A stretch of 64,000 nucleotides of DNA from assembly GCA_965153355.1 (NCBI GenBank), contig OZ231126.1, forward strand, positions 42,346,001 to 42,410,000. Reading direction: 5' to 3'. The notes beneath the pieces were generated by a model that was not told the origin of the DNA, made no database searches, and saw only the letters and a list, made by a program, of their open reading frames with translations. The translations under genes and the position numbers were made by a program. Each line of letters begins with the position of its first letter. Positions within the stretch are counted from its first letter, which is position 1. Shown here one piece after another: positions 25,433-38,177 of this stretch. The DNA is from Flaccisagitta enflata. Its lineage: Eukaryota; Chaetognatha; Sagittoidea; Aphragmophora.

Positions 25433-26772
25433 TTTTCAATTTAGGGCAATTTTTGGAAGTTGAACCATTTTAAAGCTGGAATGATACTGTTGAAGTAGCT
25501 TATACATAAAAGGCTTTCTACTAATATGAATTGCTTGAAGTAAAAACTAGTGATGCTGAGTCACAATATTATTGCAGATAGGTGGGCAGGGGCATCCAAC
25601 CCCCCTCTACACCCCAATCTCACTCCAACACTTAAGGACGATTTCAGCAAGAGGCTCTCATGTCTAATTTCCAAGACCAACACAAGGCTAACCGGGTAAT
25701 TTCAGTACATGAGGGACTTGCAATTGGTATCATTGCTAGCAAATGTCAGGGTAGGTATACTTGTTCAAAATTAGGCCGGAAAAAATGGGCAGATATTTCA
25801 TTATCACCATAAAACGTGTCCATCAAAGGGGGCTTTCGCTCTTCATTTTCATGTAACAAACTGTAACAGATCTCAATTATCCATTTTCATGAGGCCCATT
25901 GTGTTGTTTTAACAACCATTGATATTCATTGTGGCCATTTGGTCATATTTGATTGATATTGTCTCGCTGGAAACATGAACTGTCCGAAATTGGACTTTTC
26001 AGCACCTGAAAGTGAACAAGGAAAAGAACGCAATTTTGGACAAATTTGAAGGAAACGGCAAATGAGATCAATTTCATCCTCAGTAGAGGTGAGAAAGCAG
26101 ACAAATTTGGGCTTGGGTAAGCCCCCATTTCACATGGAAGACCGCCCAAAAAAAATCGCGCGAAAAAATTTAAAGATAGAATAGTTAAGATAAAATCTTG
26201 AATTTCGGACAATTACTATTTTTCCACAATTTAATTGTCCCACTTACGTTCACTTGTGATACCTAACAGATATTTCCCAGAAAATGCGTTAACTTCAATA
26301 GCAATGACCCGGAAGTGTTTGGCTCAAACTAGTGAATTGCAATCAAAATGAATTTGGCTTGGTTTGTTCCGGTTTTCACACTTCAAGGGGAGAAAATTGA
26401 ATTTCGGACAATTACTATTTTTCCACAATTTACACGCAAATCGCCTTATTCGATTTTCGTCCAACGTTGGTAATGATATCTTGAGAACCCCTCACCCAAT
26501 TCTCATGAAATTTTGTGTGAATACTTACTTAATCAAAACCTAGCATGTGAATCATGAAGCTTTCATTTACGCGAGACCAGCCTCAGGGGCAGGGGGACAC
26601 CTGCTGGTCGCTACCCCACTTATGCACCGACTTATGAAAAAAAAAGTCAAAAATGAAAAAAAATGTCAATTTTAGAACACAAGATTTCTAAACGGTTCAT
26701 ATAATTTTGAATTGATTGAGACTAACTTTTTTTTCAAAAAAAATTTTCCCCACTACCCCCCCCCCCCCCTTG

Positions 26773-26846
26773 GGTGGCCAGGGGGGGAGAGATAGGGTGG
26801 CCAGGGGGGAGAGATAGGGTGGCCAGGGGGGAGAGATAGGGGGGCC
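26773..26846. repeat. 22-bp G-rich minisatellite
   Basis: About 3.3 copies of GGTGGCCAGGGGGGAGAGAT plus two bases. Confidence 0.85.
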
Positions 26847-27038
26847 AGTAAGCTTCGGCAATACCCAAATCCCATCCCCCGGACATAAAGGTTCACGATT
26901 CTCTCATAGTCAACCAGAAATATTTGATTCTAAAAATGAGATTTTTTCAAGGCCAAGTGTGAGTCTGTTGCCGATATTGTCCTTAATCATACACAAATAA
27001 TGTGTATTTAAAACGCTCATTTCCCCACTTTTCAACTA

Positions 27039-27441
27039 CACGCCGTATTTTTTATAAGAACACTGTTTTTTTAAGTGAGGCTCAGCGTTCTTATTTTTTA
27101 GCCAGTTTCAGCCTTAAATGTTCTTAACATGTTCTTATTTTTGTAGTATTGGAGATTCATAATCATAGTTGCTAGCTATTTATAATCAATGAAATCAATG
27201 TCCTCTATTCTCAGTTAATACAAAATTTTGTTTTTGTAAATTATAAAATTATATAATTGTTTAGGTTAGAGGATTCTGTACAACTTTTGATAGTTTCCTT
27301 AAAAAATTATATCAAAACATACTTAAGAATATATTTATGCCATAATCTGAGCCTCAGCATGTTCTTAGAATGTTCTTATTTTTTCACCAAATCTGAGGCT
27401 GATGTTCTTATAAACAGTGTTCTTAGACAAAATACAGCGTG
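27039..27441. mobile_element. TIR element with TA target duplication
   Basis: Ends CACGCCGTATTTT and its inverted counterpart CACGCTGTATTTT, followed by TAAGAACACTGTTT, flanked by TA at 27,037-27,038 and 27,442-27,443. Multiple GTTCTTA motifs occur inside. Noncoding, Tc1/mariner-like by target site. Confidence 0.72.
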
Positions 27442-27474
27442 TAGGTGACAGCTAACGGATGGACAGACAAAGCC

Positions 27475-27586
27475 TCTTTTATAGTTGCGTGTCCGCATCT
27501 AATAAGAACAACAAAAGCAAGGACGTTCAATACCCCCCCCCGCTTAAGTTTATTAGATGCGGACACGCAACTATAAAAGAGCAAAG
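27475..27586. repeat. Inverted pair of hairpin-element ends
   Basis: CTCTTTTATAGTTGCGTGTC plus CGCATCTAATAA at the left is repeated as its exact reverse complement at the right, 32 bp per arm, with a 48-bp loop. Confidence 0.85.
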
Positions 27587-27799
27587 CACGCACACACAAC
27601 ATACGCCACACATACCACAAACACACACACACACTCACACACATAACCTTTCAATTAACATGTAATAAAACAAACCAATAAACAAATACATGAGTAAACA
27701 TGTTCTTGACAAAAAAATCCCAGATTTATGACTCTTTTCCTGTCGGCGATAGCCGCCTTCATTGGTTGAAGAAACATAAGGAGAGACTTGGTTCTTAGG

Positions 27800-28060
27800 C
27801 AAAGAGAAACAAGGCCAAGTAGGCCAATAGGCGCTACGTGTGGATCGTCGAACGAATGCGTTACAGACCGACCGACCGACAGACCAACCGACGGACACAG
27901 CCAGTTATAGAGGTGCTTTGTCGCACCTAAAAAAGGCCAAGTACAAAGGCCAATAAGGTGCGACGTGTCAATCGTCGAATGACTGCGTTACATACATACA
28001 GACAGACAGACCAACCAACGGACAGAACCAGTTATAGAGGTGCTTTGTCGCACCTAAAAA
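27800..28060 (+). repeat. Dispersed hairpin element, two tandem copies
   Basis: Two consecutive copies, each running AAGGCCAAGTA..GGCCAATA, GCGAC/GTGTC segment, TGCGTTACA, CAGACCAACCGACGGACA-type core, CCAGTTATAGAGGTGC and the hairpin AGGTGCTTTGTCGCACCT followed by AAAAA. Confidence 0.85.
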
Positions 28061-28436
28061 AAATTCTCACCTTTAAATGAAACAGCGACGGTTAGTTCAA
28101 TTTCCCCTGGATACCTCACGAGGCAATTCGTGGTATCCTCTCGCGAGCGAAGATCACCACGAGGAAGTCAGGGGTTCAAAGACGAAGGTATTCATTCGAT
28201 TCTGCGATAAAAGAAAAAAAACGTTTAAATAACTCGCATCAAATCGGTGTTCCATCACAAAACGGACGAACAGAAGAAAAAAGAACCGTGACTCACGCAT
28301 CGTTAAAATCTTAATTCCTGATCGCATTATCTATGACCAAAACCCAGTAGGTTCACGTGATCATAAAACATGGCGTGGGTCTCGACGCTGCTGAGACTCA
28401 GTGCGTTGCACGGAGGATAATAACAGACAGTTCAGC

Positions 28437-28440
<4 letters not shown>
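28061..28440. other. No gene recognised
   Basis: Moderately GC-rich sequence with CTCGCGAG and CACGTGATC motifs. It could hold a noncoding 5' exon of p66, but no splice chain supports it. Confidence 0.3.

Positions 28441-28518
<78 letters not shown>
28441..28518. repeat. (GA)n microsatellite
   Basis: Uninterrupted GA run of 39 units. Confidence 0.97.
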
Positions 28519-28522
<4 letters not shown>

Positions 28523-28849
28523 ATTCAAAAGCAATCCGAGTTCCGAAATCCGAAATTCGTCTTTCAGGGCCGGGCAGGCATTACGATTTGTTGTTTAAAG
28601 TCCAGCAAGTAACGAGGAAAAGTTCATGCTTAAAAAAGAGGTACTTCGATAAACGTAGAACCGTGTGGCCGTGGCATCGCCGTGTAAAGCAGTTCTATTG
28701 CTGCAGGGATGGACCGAATGATTTGCGGTTATGCTCAATTATGCTCGTTAAATGTTGTCACCCAGTCAGTATGAACTAGATAATTTAACAGAATCCTCGC
28801 AAAAAAGATCAGGAAAGACAAAGCTAAAGGGGTGTGAAAACAAACATAA

Positions 28850-28952
28850 ACAAGGCCAAGTAGGCCAATACGTGCGACCTGCGGATCGTCGAACGAATGC
28901 GTCACAGACCGACGGACAAAGCATCCTATTGATGTGCATTGTGGCACATTAA
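28850..28952 (+). repeat. Dispersed hairpin element copy
   Basis: AACAAGGCCAAGTAGGCCAA start, GTCACAGACCGACGGACAAA core and hairpin ATGTGCATTGTGGCACAT at 28,932-28,949. Confidence 0.8.
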
Positions 28953-28987
<35 letters not shown>

Positions 28988-28988
28988 G

Positions 28989-29060
<72 letters not shown>

Positions 29061-29228
29061 AGGAAAAGAAACAGAGAAAGAAAGAAGAAAGAAAGAGAAA
29101 GAAGAAAGAAAGAGAAAGAAGAAAGAAAGAAGAAAGAAAGAAGAAAAGAAGAGAGAAAGAAAGAGAAAGAAAGAGAAAGAAAGAAAGAAAGAAAGAGAGA
29201 AAGAAAGAAAGAAAGAAAGAAAGAGAAT
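28953..29228. repeat. (GA)n then (GAAA)n microsatellite
   Basis: GA repeats to about 29,056 and GAAA/GAAAGA repeats to 29,228. Confidence 0.97.
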
Positions 29229-29697
29229 TGACAAAAAGGCCGGATACACGGCAAATAAGAAATCGTTTGGGGGTGGGCAGGGGCAGTAAAGCGGGTGGGC
29301 AGGAGCAGTATGCGAGTGGGCGGTGGCTGTAATATGGTCGGGCAGGGGACGTTTAGCTAAAAACCACTATTTCAGCCTATTTCGCGTCATTCAGATTTTC
29401 GCATTACCTACGTATTACGGTAATAGTGATACGTAGTAAGTAGGGACTTAGCAAGCGAATAATTGTGGGAAATAATGAGAGTAAAAAGGAATGAAGGACG
29501 TCGGAATTGGCCGTTTTACGTAACTAAAACTTTTAAAAGGATTGCGTGACAGACAGATTGACGGACATGACCTCTTATAAATGTGCAAGGACGCACGAAA
29601 AAAGGAAGTTAAGGCAAGAGAAAGAGGTCAAGGAAAGAAAAGAGCCTCTAAAGGAAAAAAAAAGTTAAATGGACGAAAATAGGCAAAGGAGAGCATG

Positions 29698-29935
29698 GAG
29701 TAAACAAGGCCAAGTAGTCCGATGATGCGTCCTCTATGAATGAACGTTTTGTATTAATGATTATTATTCATAAATAAATAAAGGATTAAGTAATAGAATG
29801 AATGGAAAATTTTACTGGTACTGCTTTTACAATGAAAGAGCCTCATTTTTTATGATTTTAAAGTTTAAGTGACAGACCGACAGACAGACCAACGGACACG
29901 ACCTGTTATAGAGATGCGAGGACGTATCTAAAGAG
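29698..29935 (+). repeat. Dispersed hairpin element copy
   Basis: ACAAGGCCAAGTAGTCC start at 29,704, insertion of unrelated AT-rich sequence, then GTGACAGACCGACAGACAGA core, CCTGTTATAGAG and hairpin AGATGCGAGGACGTATCT at 29,912-29,929. Confidence 0.75.
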
Positions 29936-30095
29936 AGAAGAGACTGAGACAAAAGAAGATCGGGATGAAAATGAACGAAAAAAAGCTACTTAATCCAGCA
30001 AAATGTCAACTTCTGTGAGACCAACAGACCCACCGGCCACCAGAATTCGCGCACAGATTTGACCTCCTGAAGACTTTCTTTGATGCATGTAAACC

Positions 30096-30097
<2 letters not shown>

Positions 30098-30176
<79 letters not shown>
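30098..30176. repeat. (GA)n microsatellite
   Basis: Uninterrupted GA run. Confidence 0.97.
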
Positions 30177-30179
<3 letters not shown>

Positions 30180-30294
30180 CGAGCTGTGTGCAACAGAAAT
30201 ACACGAGACTATGTACTCAGAAAGAACGACTCGGCGTAAGACAGAGTCGAATGAAATTGAATCCGTTGAGATGATCAAGAATGCGCATCGAAAA

Positions 30295-30445
<151 letters not shown>

Positions 30446-30755
30446 CTGTTTTGGGACTGAAAAAAATCTAACAAAGAGATCAGCTCAGAATTAGTCGAGG
30501 GGTGACCGTTTTCAAGGTCTGGCCGGGATTCTGGGGAATACGTGCATGCAAATGGATGAAGATCAGAGGGAAACTGGTCTTCACTTCACTGACAATCTTC
30601 ACTACCTCATACAAAAATGCCTTGAATATTGGCCTCAAATCACTAACGCCGATGCAAATACAAAAGACAAACGGATGGACAGACGGACTGAGGAACAGAT
30701 TCCCCCGTGTTCTACAGGACTTCATACATGGTAAGAATGACATTACTCTGTTTTT

Positions 30756-30897
30756 AGTTGCGGACACGCAACTCTATAAGAGGCTTTCTCCGTCCGTTGG
30801 TCCGTCGGTCCGTCAGCACGAGTCGAAAAGTGGGAAAACGCGCATATCCGCCCCTGCCCACCCGTCCGCAACTGATGGCCGTGTATCCGGCCTTGTT
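30756..30897 (-). repeat. Dispersed hairpin element, reference-quality copy
   Basis: AGTTGCGGACACGCAACT hairpin, CTATAAGAGGCTTTCTCC, a TCCGTTGGTCCGTCGGTCCG core, CGCCCCTGCCCACCCGTCCG and GGCCGTGTATCCGGCCTTG. This copy shows all parts of the family in order. Confidence 0.88.
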
Positions 30898-30902
30898 TTT
30901 TT

Positions 30903-31400
30903 GCAGTTTTGCCAATTTCATATGTGTACAATACAAGAACAATCGAGAGGGAAATCTTTCCTTTATTAGTAATTCTCAAAATCAGAAAAAATAAGACCCA
31001 TTTTCGATGCAGATTCGACTGGGGTGTGTTGACTCAATTTTTGATTCCATTTTGTTAATCTAGGCAAAATTCCCTTTCATTTGATAGGTCGCACTGAATA
31101 CTTTTGCAAAGAATTTGAATTTTCATTTTTTTGATTCACTGTTACAAAAAAGTTACAGTGGCTCAAAATATGAAAACTTTATTTCTGTATAAAACCATAT
31201 AGTGTGACCTATCAAATGAGAGGAAATTTTGCATAGAATAACAGTTTGGAATCAAAAAATGAGTCAGTACAACTCACAAGAATCTGCATTACCAACGCCT
31301 CTCCTGTAGGTGAAAAATCGTTTTTTTTTCAAAAAGCGCTCCAGAAAGATTTCTCTCTCGATTGTTCTTGTATAGTACACATATGAAATTGGCAAAACTG
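30903..31400. mobile_element. Fold-back element F
   Basis: Arms of about 240 bp. Left: GTTTTGCCAATTTCATATGT then ACAAGAACAATCGAGAG; the right arm is its inverted copy. It directly abuts the end of the hairpin element at 30,897. Noncoding. Confidence 0.88.
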
Positions 31401-33017
31401 AAAAAAAAAACTATGTCGTTCTCACCCTAGATCGGCTGTCAGACAGTAGTGTGCTGCCCTACTCCCCCTCAACCTAAATCATAAACTACTCAAACTCTAT
31501 AAGAGGGTGTGACCGTACCCTAGGAATTTTGGATGATGAGAAATCAGCTAAACCAATGATTCTACCCATCAGAGCGCCTGCCCAAACACAGAAAAGCCCC
31601 TTCCAGCTGCAGAACTGCCCCTGCCCACCTGCCAGCGACTATTTGTGTCCGGCCTTGTTGTTTTTGTGCAGGCTTTGCGATAGATCACTTTCCTTTTTTC
31701 GCCAGAATTCTCCCAAAATTGTAAGCAAATCATAAGGATATGTAACACCTCCGACAAAATCAGGCGAACTGGGGTTGAATATCATCTATTTGAGCATGAC
31801 ATGGTGATTTGTATGGTAAATTGGGATATGTTCTCAAAATCTGGGGTATATTCTGTCAAGTTTTACCAAAAATGCCAAAAGAAACCTGTTTGAAAGCCTA
31901 TTAGTCGTTGTATCGCTATTTTCTGATGAGAGACAGTCCCACTTTGTCCATTATTACTACCTTCCTTAATGAACGATTTTGCCTATTACAAAGGCTGCCC
32001 TTGCCTCTATCTTGGCCCTACTCCTTCAATATCATCCAAAGAATGATCGTCCAGCTATCAAATACAAATAACTTCGGTAAAGACCTAGAAAATCAGTAAC
32101 AATCTGATTTGCCAATTCCGACCTTCTTACCTTTCTACCACTGATTAATAATCCCTCTGTTGTTCAACAATGTCAAAGTATGATATTTTAGCTATCTCTT
32201 CATCAAATCTTGTTGAGCTGGCGCCAATATTTTACACTTATTGGCATATGTTGCCAGTTCGCCCATTTATGTCAGGGGTGTTATTATCCATTGGTGACCA
32301 ATATTGACTGTTTTTACTCAGCTTTTTCCCAAAAAATGACTGAAAAAAGCTATTGTCACGCAAAACTTCATCGAGATTCACCACATTTCAAAAATAATTT
32401 TGAAGTCAAATCGATGATGCCAATAATTTGAATCAGGCGTTCATATTTTGAAAGTCTGCCGAGGTGCACAATTGTCCCTCATGTTTCCGACATGCTAACC
32501 AATTTTGTAAGGGTGCGTGAAACTGAGTCGCCTTTTCATTCCCTCTCTCCCCCCCCCCCCCCGCCATTTCTTTTTTGCATTGTGTAACAAAATCTGTAAT
32601 TTCCTTCTCCATAGGGTATTAAAACAGTTTTTTTAAAGTTCAAATCATGTCGTTCTAATCAGGCATTCAAATTGTGAAGAGGCGAGAGGCGGTGCCTCTC
32701 GGAAATCTCTTTAATGTTCTCATATAGAAAACCCATATGCCTCTCGGAAGCTTGGAAGAATTTGAACACCTAGTTCTAATCATGTTTTATATTTTGATAC
32801 CCTCTGATTTTCTCATTTCAACCAAACACATCACGATATCACTTAGCAAACAAAGTAAAAGAAAAAAACACAAATGGAAAGAAAAACTTTTTTTACTTCA
32901 CAGGTACCAAGACAGAATAGACAGAACTATGCCACTTAAGTTACAGTCCCAAAGTGCTGGCCCTGTATATCTAGTCTGTATCCCTCTCTCTGACTCTGTG
33001 TGCGTGTGTGTGTGTGT

Positions 33018-33048
<31 letters not shown>

Positions 33049-33119
33049 CTTCCTTTCCTTCCAACAAGCTTCCTTTGCTTCCGAGCCGCGGCGCGCCCCG
33101 CGCCTCCAAAATATTAACG
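31401..33119. other. No gene recognised
   Basis: AT-rich sequence with a partial hairpin-element fragment (about 31,565-31,665) and a short TC/GT microsatellite at 33,000-33,050. Confidence 0.5.
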
Positions 33120-33365
33120 CCTGGCTTTGATGCGTCCTGACTGTCTATGTGTATTGAATTCAGTGCTAAAAGAGGTCCTGGATGGACAGATGGAGAGACA
33201 GACCTACCTTCTGCATCTTAGACAGATGACTAAAGGAGTGACAACCTCGTGGCTGAAAAGGGCCAAGAAATGCGTTTTTGACAATGGCATATAAGACCAA
33301 CGGACCAACCAACAGACGGACAGTCAGACCTTGTAGAGATGCGCGAAGTCGAGGATACATCTAAA
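33120..33365 (+). repeat. Dispersed hairpin element copy
   Basis: GATGCGTCCTGACTGTC near the start, a GGACCAACCAACAGACGGAC core and a terminal AGATGCGCGAAG...GATACATCT stem-loop. Confidence 0.65.
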
Positions 33366-33422
33366 AATGATAGTTTACATCCTTTCAAAGATACCGACTA
33401 AGACCAAAACAAAGACAGGACA

Positions 33423-34041
33423 CGCCACGGGGAAAACCTCTGCAGGCTGTATTAAATACTTGGTCTTAATGGCCACTAGTCTTGTCATCAGGAAGACTTC
33501 CTCTATCTGTTTCCATAAGAGTTAAAAGAAATGCGCTTCAAAATTTGTTAAAAATCAGCAAAATATGCCTCTACAACCATTTTTTTTGCCATGAGTCTTT
33601 TCACATTAAAATCTTAAAAGTTTTGAGTGAAGATTCAAAGTCCTGGTAAAATTTCCAATCGTTTGATAGATCGCACTATATAGTTCTACTCAAAAATAAA
33701 AACGTCAAATTTTCTTTAAACGTATGACAATATAACAACCAACAGTGATGTAACACAAAATTGAACTTTTTTGTTTCTTGACCAAAGCACACATCAAATG
33801 AATGGAAATTTTTCAAGAAATACGAATCTTTCATAAGAATTATAGATGGGCTTCAACCATTCAACTTATCTAGCAAAACATAGAAAATGTTCAACATTTT
33901 GTTGATTCAAAAAAAAAAAATTTAAAGCCGAATTGTTTTCTCTGTGCTATGAAGCGATAGAGTAGACCTTCCTGAAGCCCAAACCAGTCACCGTCATAAC
34001 GGAGCATTTTTCTTGACCTATGAAAGTCTCCCCCGTAGCGC
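33423..34041. mobile_element. Fold-back element G, copy 1 (diverged)
   Basis: Ends CGCCACGGGGAAAACCTC and CGCTACGGGGGAGACTTTCA in inverted orientation, followed by GGAAGACTTCCTCTAT / GGAAGGTCTACTCTAT. Same family as 36,724-37,342. Confidence 0.65.
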
Positions 34042-34216
34042 GAGGAGAATCCAACATAGACCGACAGTCAGACAGACAACAATAACAGACACACAGACAG
34101 ACACAGGCCGACAGACAGAGGCAGCCACACGGACAGAAAGACAGAAAAAATCAGACACAGAGACAGGGACAGGGACTGAAACAGTCGGAGAGATCAGAGA
34201 GACTATTAGATAGATA

Positions 34217-34755
34217 AGACAATTTCGCATGTGCGTGCACACAATATCGCACCTGCGTGCACACAATATCGCACGTGCGTGCACACAATATCGTGCGTGC
34301 GTGCTCACAATATTGCATGATTATGCACACAATTTCGCACGTGCGTGCACACATTTTCGCATGTGCGTGCACACATTTTCGCAAGTGCGTGCACACAATT
34401 TCGCACGTGCGTGCACACAATTTCGTACGTGCGTGCACACAATTTCGAACGTGCGTGCAAACAATTTCGCACGTGCGTGCACACAATTTCGCACGTGCGT
34501 GCACACAATTTCGCACGTGCGCGTAACCAATTTTGCACTTACACGCAATTTCACGTGTTCGTGCACGCAATGTCGCGTGTACGTGCACGCAATATCACAT
34601 GAACGTGCACGCATTATCGCGTGTACATTGACGCAATATCGCGTGTACATGCACGCAACATCACGGGCACTTGCACGCAATATCGCGCGAACATGCATGT
34701 TATATCGACATTCATGCGCACTGTTTCACACACACGTGCACGTGCATACACGCAA
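34217..34755. repeat. 22-bp minisatellite (CACACAATTTCGCACGTGCGTG)n-like
   Basis: About 24 copies, each holding the palindrome GCACGTGC. Copies diverge toward the right end. Because 22 is not a multiple of three, each strand shows rotating frames; the 125-179-codon frames over it are artefacts. Confidence 0.93.
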
Positions 34756-34899
34756 TTTTGTAAAATAGCAAGCGCGTGTCTCAATGTGCGTTGTCAAGGG
34801 CGCCAATAGAACTTAGTGCCCAAAACATTATCGAAAACGGAAAGTTGTGGGTGGGTGAAAATTAATCCAGGTAGAAACTAGAATTCAGAAATTGTAATC

Positions 34900-35260
34900 C
34901 ATGGGGTACGCCGGCCGGGTGCGTACGAGCCAGGTTCCATTGTAAAAAGAATCTGACGGGGCGTGACGGTATTACTAGGTCCACCAGAGTGGTGATGTCA
35001 ATTACACAACGGGTCAAGTGCATTCCATGTGACGCGTCAACTTTTGGGATGACGCGCGCGACATGGACATGGCGCCAAATGTCACAATTTTTTATGTCGC
35101 GTGGCCGGTAACGAAAAGAAAACGCTTAGGTACGGAAGAGGGCACGGAGCCAGGAAGCTGTATGAAACAACAAGAAAGAAGGCAACAAACAGTCAGAATT
35201 GTACAGTTGTTACTTCGTATACGAGCCAAGACAGCCATCAGCAGATTAATGAGAACATAT
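34900..35260. promoter_or_regulatory. CpG-rich segment with CRE-like and E2F-like motifs (weak candidate)
   Basis: More CpG than the surroundings, with the palindrome TGACGCGTCA near 35,032 and GGCGCCAAA near 35,072. No transcript start or exon is visible, and these short motifs occur by chance; listed only as the most promoter-like stretch between p66 and the retroelements. Confidence 0.2.
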
Positions 35261-36123
35261 AGTTAGGATTAAAGGTGAGAGATATATGAGTACTCTAATT
35301 TAAAGGTGTTAACATCATTCGTCAAAATTTTTCAATTTTAAAAACGATATTTGTTAATTATTACCAATTAAACAATCTCATGAAAACGATCAATTCATTA
35401 TGTTTTTTTTAAATCCATTCGCTTGGAAAGTGGCTCGTATACGAGGTACGAACTAACACATCGATAGAATAGGGGATCTGCCTCTTTAACAGCATCGGTA
35501 GACTCGGGTGATTGCATGATGGGTCACCTTCAGGTATCGCAATCCATGGCTACTTACTATCTGCAATGACAGGTTTATCATTTTAAAAGTGTCTTTTTGA
35601 AAATGTCACCTTTAAAAAAAACAATGCATACCCGTATTCATTTCATTATGATTCAAGGAGCTTTCACTCGATCCATAACGCATGCGAAGTCCTGGAATAA
35701 CCAGCTTTCAAAGAGGCTGCTAAATTTGCGGCCTCTGCTTTGCCCCGCAGCTCCTGGTGTCGCGGGGACAGCAGTCAAGGCAAGTCCTGTGGCCGCTGGG
35801 GATAGTTTAAGAACCCGGCAATGAGGTTTGTCTCATTCATCCTCCCAATTGTCCCCCCTTATCACCAAATGCCCTCATTATCTCAATGGAAAGTTTTTTT
35901 TTGTCACAAAAACGCCAAAACAATCATGACGTCTTAACGCCTTTATTGACACCATAACTTATCCAAATCCACCCCACCCCCCTCATGACCAATGAGAGCG
36001 GCTCCCGGCTCCACCTGTCGCGTACCCCTCCTTCCATTTTCTTTCCTTTCGACTCTTCCATCCCCTCCCCCCTCCCTCCTCTTTCTCTTTCTCATCCCCC
36101 TCCCTGACATCCCCTTCCTTTTT

Positions 36124-36349
36124 GGGCAGCGGCTCCGAAGGGGTCGATGACTTATGCTTTCACACATATGCGGAATTTTCTCCTTCTTCCTCTTCTTCTC
36201 CTTTGTACCCCCCCCCGCCCCATCCCAGTCTCAAGGACCAAATTCCAGTCTTGACGCCCAAAGGAGAAGAAGGAGAAGAAGGAGAAGAAGGGGAAAATTT
36301 CTCATATGTGAGAAAGCATAGGTCATCGACCCCTTTGGGGCCGCTGCCC
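36124..36349. mobile_element. Fold-back element H, copy 1
   Basis: GGGCAGCGGCTCCGAAGGGG and ATGACTTATGCTTTCACA at the left recur inverted at the right, around a GAAGGA/CCTTCTT-rich centre. Confidence 0.8.
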
Positions 36350-36723
36350 TGCTTCCCCTTTGAATTCAAGCCCAACCTACTAAGGCAGGGCACGGGTAGC
36401 GCTGACCATCTGTGCGACTATTTTCTATTTCACCTTCTACCTCTTTGCTCAGATATGATCTAAAACATGATAGACAAACACTGATACGCAGGGGTGGTAT
36501 ACGACTGAAGACTTTTTTGTGTAAATGGGTTACCTACTGACGGACAGACCTAACGACAGACCGTCATATCCTCTTTTAGATAAACGAGGGCGCATTTTAC
36601 TACAGTTTGGGGTTGATGAGACGTGTGAAGACTGATTTGAGGGCATGGGTGAGAGACCAACGGATGTACGGACACACCATCTTATAATGGATTGCGGTAC
36701 GTAGCAAGCTAATTATTCCATAA

Positions 36724-37342
36724 TACGCCACGGGGGAGGCTTTCATAGGTCAAGAAAAATTCTCGGTCATAATGGAGAGTAGTTTTGGCCTTAGGAAGGT
36801 TTACTTTATCAATTCATACTGAAATGAAAATTTTTTTACTTCAAAATTTTTTTAAAATGCCGTAAAATACCGTAAAATTGGCATTTTTTACAGTTTTTTA
36901 GGTTCAAAACCGCCGCTATGGTCAAAAAATAGGCAAACAATGATTATTTGGTACTAAAACATATTCATACATAAATACATGCCAACTTGTCATCAAAAAA
37001 TGCCATTTTTACGGCTTTTTACGGTATTTTACGGCACAAAATGATACTAAATGATGACGGGTTGGCCTGTATTTATGCATAAATGTGTCTTAGTGCCAGA
37101 TAATCATTGTTTGCCTATTTTTTACCTTAGAGGTGGTTTCAGACAAAAAAAAACTGTTAAAAATGCCAATTTTACGGCTTTTTACGGCATTTTACGGCAT
37201 TTTACAGCATTTTAAAAACATTTTGAAGTAAAAAAAATTTTATTTTGGTATAAAGTGATAAAGTAAACCTTCCTGACGCCCAAACTACTCTCTATTATGA
37301 CCGAGAATTTTTCTTGACCTATGAAAGCCTCCCCCGTGGCGT
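36724..37342. mobile_element. Fold-back element G, copy 2
   Basis: Arms of about 270 bp: ACGCCACGGGGGAGGCTTTC then ATAGGTCAAGAAAAATTCTC, mirrored at the right end; the centre carries TTTTACGGCATTTTACGG tandem motifs in both orientations. Confidence 0.9.
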
Positions 37343-37699
37343 GTATATAAGTACTGATTACTTTGTTTGGTGCCATCAACAAAACAGACTGACCCACAGA
37401 TGAGACACGGCGTCTTATAGTAGAAGTACATACACGTATTTTCGCATTTTGCAAAATCGCAATTCCTTTGAAGGAGTTACTGAATAAATTGTTTCCCCCT
37501 GCTAATCTGAGTCATGGACGTAGGGCAAGAGACGTCCGTAAGTCCCAGATTGTCAACCTTAGATTAGCGTCGATTCTAGATTCACAGGAAAGATCAAGGA
37601 AGGAAAATGAAGAGAAAACATGAAATCCAAAAATCGCAAAAGCGTAAGATGGTCAGTGGTAACCGTGCCCTGCCTAAGTAGATTGTGCGAAGTTGAGGG

Positions 37700-38146
37700 G
37701 GAAGCAGGGCAAAGTGTCGATGACATATGCTTTCACACATATGGGAAATTTTTTCCTTCTCCTCAGTCCCCCCCCTCAAATCCCAGTTTTGAGGCCCAAA
37801 TCCCAGCCTTTAAGACCCAAATCCTTGCCTAAAGGCCTAAATGCTAGCCTTCAGGCCTAAATCTCAGCCTGGAGGTTGAGGTCTTGGCCTCTTGGCTTGG
37901 ACTTGGACCTTAAAGCTGAGATTTAGGCCTCAAGGCCGGGATCTGAGCCTCCAGGCTAGGATTTGGGCCTTGAGGCTAGGATTTGGGCTTGGAGACTGGG
38001 ATTAGGCCTCCTGACTGGGATTTGGGCCTTGACACCAATTTTGGCCTTGAAAATGGGATGAGGGGGGTACAAAGAAGAAGGAGAATGAAAAAATACCCCA
38101 TATGTGTGAAAGCATAGGTCATGGACCCCTTCAGGACCGCTGCCCA
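37700..38146. mobile_element. Fold-back element H, copy 2, with inner tandem repeats
   Basis: TCGATGACATATGCTTTCAC at the left is mirrored near 38,105-38,130. The interior is a series of about 18-bp units such as GGCCTAAATCTCAGCCTGGA that invert halfway. Confidence 0.78.
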
Positions 38147-38177
38147 CAAAGGACCAACATACATGGCCCAGTTACAA

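Larger units (their letters stand above)
24986..27038. other. No gene recognised; dispersed repeats only
   Basis: Contains a hairpin element (25,279-25,432), a related GTGGGCAGGGGCATCC fragment near 25,585, a 36-bp direct repeat (26,198-26,233 and 26,397-26,432) and a G-rich minisatellite (26,773-26,846). Confidence 0.5.

Noticed and set aside
34151-34768. Cys/His-rich frames (CVHTISH repeats) that look like zinc proteins
   Set aside because: They come from the 22-bp minisatellite read in several frames on both strands.
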